11,961 bases of DNA from Acholeplasmataceae bacterium (lineage in GTDB: Bacteria > Bacillota_I > Bacilli_A > Acholeplasmatales > Acholeplasmataceae): NCBI GenBank assembly GCA_030656435.1, contig JAUSOA010000130.1:1-11961 (forward strand), in the 5' to 3' direction. The notes below the pieces were generated by a model. The model was given only the letters and a program-made list of their open reading frames with translations, searched no databases and was not told the DNA's origin. Shown piece by piece: positions 7,854-11,961 of the stretch; position 1 is the first letter of the stretch, and each line of letters starts with the position of its first letter. The translations under genes were made by a program, and so were the position numbers.

Positions 7854-9042
7854 AGACTGTTAAGTTCCCTTCAATATAGGCTTCAATCTCTTCATCGCTT
7901 TTCGTTTTTAAGAGGTCTGATCTGAGTATTTCTTTTAAATCTTCTTTGGCATAGTTGAACTTTTTATCGCTGATGGGATGCTTTTGAATCACCGAACCGT
8001 TATAATAGATATGTAATATGTCATCTATGATCTCTAAATGGACGAGCTTGTTGATGTATTTCGGTGAAACAGAGTATTTGACCTTACCATAGGTAACCAT
8101 AGCTTCATGCGACACTTTTCTGGCGATAAGTTCTTGTTGATAGCTTTCTAGGATATCATGATGTGGTAACGGGTTTAAATGCTCTTTTTCTTTAAGTAAA
8201 AGATCACAGGGTGGAAAATCTGTCGCTTGAGAGACCTCCATATTGATCTCGTCTTGAAACATTTTGACCAAGCTAAAGATGTCTTCATAGCCATCGATTT
8301 CATAGTCGTAGACTCTAAGCCTTTCGGTGAGTCTTGCGAGCGCTTCAACCTTTCCTTTGGTTTGTGGTCGGTAAGGTCTACATGCGATAGGCTGAAAGCC
8401 GATATCTTTCGAAAAATAGTAGAAACTTTGGTTGAAGACCACTTTTGAGTACTGTGTTTTAGGTTGGTCGACCACTGTCTTCATGTTGTCGAACCAAATC
8501 TCCTTAGGTACACCACCGGTCTCATCGAAGGCGTGTGCCATTGCACTGAAAAACGCCTTTTGGTCTTTCGATAATGTCGGCTCTAAAAACTTATATCTAG
8601 AGTATCCATAGACCATCAAAAAAATGTGGAATGTGACCTTCTTGCCTGTCTTAGTATGTAAACTAAAATCTTCCTTCCAGTCAACCTGTGCGGATAGTCC
8701 GGGATTCGTTTCAATCCTTACGGTTGCACGTTTGGTCTTTTCAGATTTAATCTTTTTAGCGTAATCTCGAAGGATTGTATACTTTCCTTGATAGCCAGCT
8801 TTTTCGATAAATTTGTAGATGGCCATCGCGCTCACACCTAAGTCCAACTTCGACTCAATAAGATCTTTATAAGCGTCGAGTTTACTTGGTTTATTCTGCG
8901 GCTTGCGCTCTTTGATTCCACCTTCATAGTACCGCTTGACTGTTCTGGGATCACAGTTGAATCGCCTTGAAATCTCTTTGTAATTTGGTTTGATTTTCTC
9001 CACTTTAAATAAACTCACTTTCTCGTATATATCTGTTCTCAT
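7840..9042 (-). CDS. istA: IS21-family DDE transposase IstA
   Basis: A transposase of 400 aa from ATG 9042. This start is preferred because its upstream side carries AAGGAAAGG (complement of 9052-9060); an in-frame ATG at 9066 would add eight residues (408 aa) but has no evident ribosome site. The N-terminal helix-turn-helix (NYKEISRRFNCDPRTVKRYY, about 20-39) resembles IS21 end-binding domains. The retroviral-integrase-like core has the catalytic triad as D121 (AQVDW), D185 (WFDNMK) and E233 (TKGKVEAL). A beta-rich C-terminal region follows. IstA cuts and joins IS ends, with IstB as regulator. A TATACT hexamer (complement of 9075-9080) may be its -10 box, lying in DNA just inside the right end. 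The frame is intact and probably functional. Confidence 0.95.
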   Translation of the reverse strand: MRTDIYEKVSLFKVEKIKPNYKEISRRFNCDPRTVKRYYEGGIKERKPQNKPSKLDAYKDLIESKLDLGVSAMAIYKFIEKAGYQGKYTILRDYAKKIKSEKTKRATVRIETNPGLSAQVDWKEDFSLHTKTGKKVTFHIFLMVYGYSRYKFLEPTLSKDQKAFFSAMAHAFDETGGVPKEIWFDNMKTVVDQPKTQYSKVVFNQSFYYFSKDIGFQPIACRPYRPQTKGKVEALARLTERLRVYDYEIDGYEDIFSLVKMFQDEINMEVSQATDFPPCDLLLKEKEHLNPLPHHDILESYQQELIARKVSHEAMVTYGKVKYSVSPKYINKLVHLEIIDDILHIYYNGSVIQKHPISDKKFNYAKEDLKEILRSDLLKTKSDEEIEAYIEGNLTVYDNL

Positions 9043-9102
9043 GTCTGTATACCTTTCCTTTAACATATGGATTCAGTATACAAAAAAATGTAGTATTTAT
9101 GG

Positions 9103-9148
9103 CATTTTCATTCCGCCATTTTACTACATTTTAACACCGCCATTTACA
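9103..9148 (-). repeat. IS21 right terminal inverted repeat
   Basis: Read on the minus strand it starts TGTAAAT and ends TGAAAATG, matching the left end at 37 of 46 positions. It includes two CCGCCATTT units (9113-9121 and 9137-9145) spaced by 24 bp, like the 24-bp spacing of TTTGAAAATGT at the left end. Confidence 0.85.
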
Positions 9149-9153
9149 ATCAT
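9149..9153. repeat. Target-site duplication ATCAT, right copy
   Basis: An exact copy of 6985-6989, directly following the terminal CA of the insertion sequence. Joining 6989 to 9154 restores the sequence before insertion. Confidence 0.85.
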
Positions 9154-9373
9154 GAGAAGTTAAAAATTTTCGCAAAGAGTTAAATATAAGAGTTACAATA
9201 TATAATTAGCGTTTAAGTCGAAAGTACGTAAATTATGAGAAACTGTAAGTCACAAAACAATAAGGTTATTCTGTGTAAAGTGATGCATATATATTCTCTA
9301 TTAAAAAAAATAACAATAGCTGTAGAAATTTGATTTTAATAATCAAATTCCAACACCATCATGCAATGGTAAA

Positions 9374-9416
9374 AAAAGTGCGTCTCTAGGATTAAACAGC
9401 CTAGTTCCGCACTTTT
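9374..9416. terminator. Long hairpin flanked by A and T runs, possible bidirectional terminator
   Basis: The outer stem AAAAGTGCG/CGCACTTTT (9 bp) and inner stem CTAGG/CCTAG (5 bp) are separated by a symmetric TCT/TTC internal loop, with a 9-nt apical loop. It is preceded by a run of seven A residues and followed by TTTTCTTT, so it could stop transcription in either direction. No gene ends close by on either strand. Confidence 0.5.
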
Positions 9417-9445
9417 CTTTACAACACCCAGAACTTCCCCATTAT

Positions 9446-9474
9446 TACCCATTAGTCCTCTAGTGGGTATTTTT
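9446..9474 (+). terminator. Rho-independent terminator
   Basis: TACCCATTAG pairs with CTAGTGGGTA (10 bp with one T-G wobble) around a TCCT tetraloop, followed at once by TTTTT and then CTTG. This is a strong + strand terminator. There is no + strand protein gene between 6872 and this point, so it would end a non-coding transcript or is left from a lost gene. Confidence 0.65.
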
Positions 9475-9843
9475 CTTGTATTGTGTTGCATTCTTTATAC
9501 CACATTGCATTTCATTGCACGTTTGGCATTCCCGAATTTCCACACTTTTCTATTCAAATCCCAGAAAGCACCTATTTTTCACCTATTTTCCCCAATACGT
9601 CAATTTCCAGTATTTCTCCAAGACATCAGCATAATGATGTCTGTATGGCGAACTTTGCCTTTGTTGAACAAATTGTCCTCAAACCAACCACATAGTACCT
9701 AAAAGTCTACTAATTTCCTATGCGAAATATACATTTTTAACTATTATTATTCGATTATTCGATTTTATTGCTGTGATTATGCACAACTAGGCTAAAATAT
9801 TTACTTTTATCAGAGTTATCTATCTAGGTTAAGGATATTGAAC

Positions 9844-9890
9844 TAAACCGACAATTAAACCGACATTTAGTGAAACGATGACGGTTTTAG
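9844..9890. repeat. TAAACCGACA direct repeats with an inverted partner upstream of the AbiEi gene
   Basis: TAAACCGACA occurs at 9844-9853 and 9856-9865, 12 bp apart. GACGGTTTTAG at 9880-9890 is a near-inverse copy. AAACCG (9857-9862) and CGGTTT can also form a hairpin with CAT/ATG inside. The group lies about 57 bp before the -35 box of the AbiEi gene. AbiEi antitoxins are known to autoregulate through upstream repeats, but these lie further away than usual. Confidence 0.35.
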
Positions 9891-9946
9891 CTATTTGATC
9901 ATACATATCTTTCAATGTTCCCTAAAATACTTATACCTTTAATATC

Positions 9947-9975
9947 TTGACAAAATAACTAATGCCAAGTATGAT
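9947..9975 (+). promoter_or_regulatory. Consensus sigma-A-type promoter of the AbiEi-family gene
   Basis: A perfect -35 TTGACA (9947-9952), 17-bp spacer, and -10 TATGAT (9970-9975). Transcription would start near 9982, leaving a leader of about 22 nt that contains the ribosome site AGAAGGTG (9992-9999) before ATG 10005. Confidence 0.8.
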
Positions 9976-10004
9976 AAATGCATATATGACAAGAAGGTGT
10001 TGAG

Positions 10005-10595
10005 ATGTCAAAGAAAAAATTAGAAGAACTAATCGAAAAACAGAACGGGTACATCACAACTCAAGATGCGATCTATGAGGGTATTCATCGTGAGTATTTA
10101 ACGATGTTTGTTGAAGAAGAAAAACTCATTAGAACATCACCCGGTGTTTATCAATCGCCGGATGCATGGGAAGATAAACTTTATGCGTATCAACAAAAAA
10201 AGAAACACATGATTTATTCACATGATACTGCTTTATTTCTTCATGGTTTATCAGATAGAGATCCAATTCATTATAGTGTCACGCTACCCACCGGTTATAA
10301 TACATCCCAAATCAAACAAATCGAGTTAATTACTTATACGATTAAACCATCTTTATTTGATCTTGGGAAAATGACTATGAAATCACCATGTGGAAATGAT
10401 ATTGCAGTCTATGACAAGGAAAGAACGATTTGTGATATCATCCGTTCAAGAAGTCGTATCGATAAACAAATTCTAAATGATGGATTAAAACGCTATTTTA
10501 AGGACACATCCAAAAATTTAAATAATTTACTCATCTATGCGAAAAAAATAGGCGTTGACAATGTATTGAGGAATTATATGGAGATTTTATTGTGA
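10005..10595 (+). CDS. AbiEi-family antitoxin / transcriptional regulator (type IV toxin-antitoxin)
   Basis: A 196-aa protein matching the AbiEi antitoxin family. It has an N-terminal winged helix (about 1-50: EKQNGYITTQDA..., ending in LIRTSPGVYQ), then the characteristic YSHDTALFLHGL (71-82), and a C-terminal antitoxin domain with YDKERTICDIIR (136-147). AbiEi represses its own operon and neutralises the AbiEii nucleotidyltransferase toxin without forming a stable complex. Start ATG 10005 follows AGAAGGTG, and the promoter is near-consensus. Normally abiEii follows with an overlap. Here the stop TGA overlaps a GTG (GTGA, 10592-10595), but that frame closes after seven codons and no toxin gene follows. 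It may be an orphan antitoxin guarding against another toxin, or a regulator of nearby genes. Confidence 0.88.
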   Translation: MSKKKLEELIEKQNGYITTQDAIYEGIHREYLTMFVEEEKLIRTSPGVYQSPDAWEDKLYAYQQKKKHMIYSHDTALFLHGLSDRDPIHYSVTLPTGYNTSQIKQIELITYTIKPSLFDLGKMTMKSPCGNDIAVYDKERTICDIIRSRSRIDKQILNDGLKRYFKDTSKNLNNLLIYAKKIGVDNVLRNYMEILL

Positions 10596-10615
10596 TTTCT
10601 AGTGAACAAATTTAA
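10592..10615 (+). pseudogene. Possible start remnant of a lost AbiEii toxin gene
   Basis: A GTG overlaps the AbiEi stop as GTGA, the usual coupling arrangement for abiEi-abiEii pairs. The frame reads MISSEQI and then TAA at 10613. No AbiEii nucleotidyltransferase motif is seen in any + frame of the following 300 bp, so at most the extreme 5' end remains. This is inferred from gene arrangement; the short frame could also be chance. Confidence 0.3.
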
Positions 10616-10835
10616 GAGAACCGAGATAAAAACTTGTTTTGTGTAGTACACTTTCAGATTAACAAATACAACTCACATTAAAATACTTAATTTTGACAAT
10701 GTAAAAGATATAGTATTAGCTTAGAATAACCGAATCCAAAGTTACTTTGAAAAGACTGTCACAACAAAGAAGCTAATAGGTTTTAAACGAACATAAATTT
10801 ATCTATAAACGATAAATATATTGATTGATTTCTAT

Positions 10836-10870
10836 TTTATCGGACAAAACCGTTAGATTTGTCCGATAAA
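10836..10870. promoter_or_regulatory. 13-bp inverted repeat, operator or terminator
   Basis: TTTATCGGACAAA and TTTGTCCGATAAA form a perfect 13-bp inverted repeat around a 9-nt loop (ACCGTTAGA). It ends 3 bp before the -35 box of the deaminase-fusion gene, a good place for a dimeric regulator. As RNA it would make a stable hairpin, but only TCTTTG follows, so it is a modest terminator candidate for AbiEi transcription. Confidence 0.6.
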
Positions 10871-10873
10871 TCT

Positions 10874-10902
10874 TTGATTAATAATGTCATTAATGATAAT
10901 AT
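10874..10902 (+). promoter_or_regulatory. Promoter of the deaminase-ATPase fusion gene
   Basis: -35 TTGATT (10874-10879), a 17-bp spacer, and -10 TAATAT (10897-10902). Transcription would begin near 10909, with the GGGGGT ribosome site at 10921-10926 and ATG at 10932. It lies just downstream of the 13-bp palindrome. Confidence 0.65.
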
Positions 10903-10931
10903 AAAACTAATAAAAAATTTGGGGGTAAAAT

Positions 10932-10982
10932 ATGTTTTCTATAGAACAAATTTGACAGGCTCAGGAATTAGCAGTAGAAGTA
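10932..10982 (+). other. Upstream in-frame start interrupted by TGA at codon 8
   Basis: ATG 10932 has the only good ribosome site (GGGGGT, 10921-10926). It is in frame with the deaminase fusion, but the eighth codon (10953-10955) is TGA. The residues after the stop (QAQELAVEVM) look like the normal N-terminal helix of the deaminase family, so the disrupted start seems to be the ancestral one. Nonsense mutation, regulated readthrough and sequencing error are all possible. Confidence 0.65.
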
Positions 10983-11961
10983 ATGAAAAAATCAGTTGAT
11001 GAACCTGATCAAAAAATACATCCAAAAGTAGGTGCAGTGTTATTATTCCCTGACGGTTCAATGACAAGTGCTTATAGAGGAGAATTGGATTATGGTGATC
11101 ATGCTGAGTTTACTCTCTTGCATAAAAAACATAGAACAGAAAATATTGAAGAAGCGTGGTTATTCGGAACATTAGAACCATGTATGGCTAGACATCCTAA
11201 CAAGACTCCATGTGCAAAAAGAATACAACTCAGAAAAATAAAAAAGGTCTATATAGGTATTGATGATCCTGATCCGACTGTTAGTGGTACAGGGAAAAAA
11301 TACTTAGAAGACTTTGGTATATCTATTGAATATTTTGATAGAGATTTGCAAAATTCAATAACACAAGAGAATCAATCGTTTCTAGAAGATGCTATCTTAA
11401 GGTCTGAAACTGAAAAACATAAAAAACTATTGGAAGAGAAACCAAATAGTGATTATTTGAGTCATTATATAGATAATTTTGAAGAGACTGATATCTCACA
11501 AGAAGCTTTACGTCACTTTATAAATGTAGCTAATTATAAATTTTTAAAAGTTAATGAAAAACCAGAATATTCGGAGAGTAACATATACAATTACTTCAAA
11601 AAATGGGGTTTGGTAGTGTTTGAAAAGGATAAAAGAAGGTTCTCAAGAAATTTTATACTCTTATTTGGTAAAAAACCGTCTGAATATTTAGACAATTCAC
11701 TATTTCAGGTAAGAGCGAAGACTGAGAATAAATCATTCGATTTGCCGCTTGTTTTGTTACCAAATGAGCTTTTTAAGTGGTATAGTACAAGAATTCCTAC
11801 AATATCATCTAGAGAAAATCCTACGAGAAACGATCAATTTATTTTTCCAATTGATGCAATTAATGAAGCTTGTATTAATGCAATGATTCACAGAGATTAT
11901 TCAATTCAAGGTTCATTCAATCAGATGTTAATAGAAGATAACCAAGTTATTATTAATAGTC
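10983..11961 (+). CDS. Cytidine/dCMP-like deaminase fused to an AlbA_2/HATPase_c_4-like ATP-binding region, 3'-partial
   Basis: The frame runs off the right edge; 326 residues are visible from ATG 10983, the first start after the in-frame TGA at 10953. Residues 1-120 form a zinc-dependent deaminase domain: KVGAVL (15-20), the zinc/proton-shuttle motif HAE (40-42), and EPC...PC with C67 and C77 as the other zinc ligands (C-x9-C, RibD-like spacing). A charged linker (about 125-170) follows. Then comes a region like COG2865 'Schlafen AlbA_2/ATP-binding' proteins: FILLFGKKPSEYL (224-236), PLVLLP (255-260), and EACINAMIHRDYS (295-307), the N-box type ATP-binding motif of HATPase_c_4. A nucleotide or nucleic-acid deaminase controlled by an ATPase module is plausible, possibly defence-linked; substrate unknown. 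No good ribosome site precedes 10983. Confidence 0.8.
   Translation, partial: MKKSVDEPDQKIHPKVGAVLLFPDGSMTSAYRGELDYGDHAEFTLLHKKHRTENIEEAWLFGTLEPCMARHPNKTPCAKRIQLRKIKKVYIGIDDPDPTVSGTGKKYLEDFGISIEYFDRDLQNSITQENQSFLEDAILRSETEKHKKLLEEKPNSDYLSHYIDNFEETDISQEALRHFINVANYKFLKVNEKPEYSESNIYNYFKKWGLVVFEKDKRRFSRNFILLFGKKPSEYLDNSLFQVRAKTENKSFDLPLVLLPNELFKWYSTRIPTISSRENPTRNDQFIFPIDAINEACINAMIHRDYSIQGSFNQMLIEDNQVIINS

Larger units (their letters stand above)
6990..9148 (-). mobile_element. Complete IS21-family insertion sequence (about 2.16 kb)
   Basis: The element is 2159 bp long and has all parts of an IS21-type element: istA and istB overlapping on the minus strand, ends beginning TG and finishing CA, imperfect terminal inverted repeats of 46 bp (37 of 46 identical by eye), and an exact 5-bp flanking duplication, ATCAT. 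Both ends also carry 24-bp-spaced internal direct repeats (TTTGAAAATGT at 7002 and 7026; CCGCCATTT at 9113 and 9137), consistent with multiple transposase binding sites. Both reading frames are intact with catalytic motifs present, so it may be active. Its coding DNA looks visibly richer in G+C than the flanking genes, suggesting a foreign source. It inserted between genes and breaks no recognisable reading frame. Confidence 0.93.
9302..9475 (+). ncRNA. Candidate structured RNA of three hairpins plus terminator
   Basis: Four consecutive stem-loops can be read on the + strand. They are AATTTGATT/AATCAAATT (9327-9335, 9341-9349; 5-nt loop); ACCAT/ATGGT (9355-9359, 9366-9370); a long hairpin AAAAGTGCG/CGCACTTTT enclosing CTAGG/CCTAG with a symmetric 3x3 internal loop (9374-9416); and a terminator at 9446-9474. 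A weak promoter, TTATTC-18 bp-TATATT (9266-9295), could start transcription near 9302. No open reading frame accompanies the structure. I know no family with this shape. Alternatives are back-to-back transcription terminators or the end of a decayed mobile element. The start coordinate is an estimate. Confidence 0.3.
9149..10004. other. Gene-poor interval with structured DNA
   Basis: About 850 bp without a credible protein gene. The first 170 bp show nothing apart from a 32-codon frame from ATG 9235 with no ribosome site. A hairpin cluster and terminator occupy 9325-9474. From 9475 to about 9840 I see no features; short open frames there have no ribosome site and low-complexity hydrophobic or mixed translations. 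The last 160 bp hold repeats, a consensus promoter and the leader of the AbiEi gene. Scattered minus-strand frames at about 9490-9700 contain stops and resemble nothing I know; decayed gene remnants cannot be excluded. Confidence 0.6.
10596..10931. other. Intergenic stretch after AbiEi, no gene seen
   Basis: The 336 bp where the toxin gene would be expected contain stops in every + frame and no recognisable motif. A TTGACA at 10693-10698 has only a poor, 15-bp-spaced TATTAG after it. The last 100 bp hold a palindrome and the promoter of the next gene. It may be the scar of a deletion. Confidence 0.6.

Noticed and set aside
8227..8448. 73-codon + strand frame inside istA
   Set aside because: It is antisense to the conserved catalytic core of the transposase and has no independent signal.
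9235..9333. 32-codon frame starting at ATG 9235
   Set aside because: No Shine-Dalgarno sequence precedes it, the composition is low complexity, and it ends within a hairpin.
9463..9702. 79-codon and 70-codon open frames on the + strand
   Set aside because: They begin inside the terminator stem or just after it, have no ribosome site, overlap each other in different frames, and give translations resembling no protein family.
3566..10955. Recoding of TGA as tryptophan (Mycoplasma-like code)
   Set aside because: Trp is encoded by TGG in all genes here, three complete genes end in TGA at sensible positions, and no long frame contains internal TGA except the one flagged at 10953.
10953..10955. 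Selenocysteine insertion at the internal TGA
   Set aside because: The position lies before the catalytic zinc motifs and no convincing stem-loop follows at SECIS distance; a nonsense change or restart is simpler.
1..11961. CRISPR array, tRNA or rRNA genes
   Set aside because: No regularly spaced repeat-spacer units, cloverleaf-like segments or rRNA-like stretches were seen on either strand.

Overview
The window is AT-rich bacterial DNA with short spacers, strong Shine-Dalgarno sites and consensus sigma-A-type promoters. It looks like a low-GC Bacillota/Mollicutes-related genome (for example Acholeplasma/Izemoplasma-like or a similar Firmicute); this is inferred from composition, not proven. 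Trp is written TGG throughout, and TGA ends three otherwise complete genes, so TGA is a normal stop and a Mycoplasma/Spiroplasma-type code is unlikely.

Region 1 (1-3566) is a tightly packed + strand operon for a modified surface sugar or glycoconjugate. It holds the 3' part of an extended SDR NAD-dependent sugar-nucleotide epimerase/dehydratase, two different radical SAM enzymes with SPASM/twitch-like C-terminal cysteine regions, and a family 2 glycosyltransferase. Genes overlap or lie 6-12 bp apart.

Region 2 (3699-6872) holds two neighbouring, diverged DUF4238 proteins (364 and 439 aa) and a small protein with an N-terminal soluble domain, a charged helix and two C-terminal membrane helices. 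The three genes share orientation but have 67-107 bp gaps, and a perfect palindrome lies in a possible promoter for the third. Their function is unknown; a defence or stress module is possible but is inference only.

Region 3 (6990-9148) is a complete IS21-family insertion sequence on the minus strand: istA (DDE transposase) and istB (AAA+ helper), 46-bp imperfect terminal inverted repeats starting TG and ending CA, 24-bp-spaced internal end repeats, and an exact 5-bp target duplication (ATCAT). It landed in intergenic DNA.

Region 4 (9149-10004) has no credible gene. It contains three consecutive hairpins and a strong rho-independent terminator on the + strand (9325-9474), a candidate structured RNA.

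Region 5 (10005-11961) has an AbiEi-family antitoxin gene with a consensus promoter but no AbiEii toxin after it, only a possible seven-codon start remnant. Next come a 13-bp-stem palindrome, a good promoter, and a protein fusing a zinc cytidine/deoxycytidylate-type deaminase domain to a COG2865/HATPase_c_4-like ATP-binding region. That gene runs off the right edge. Its best-placed start (10932, with a GGGGGT site) meets an in-frame TGA at codon 8, so it is either mutated or restarts at ATG 10983. Together, regions 2-5 look like an accessory, defence-flavoured, transposon-scarred interval beside a glycan locus.
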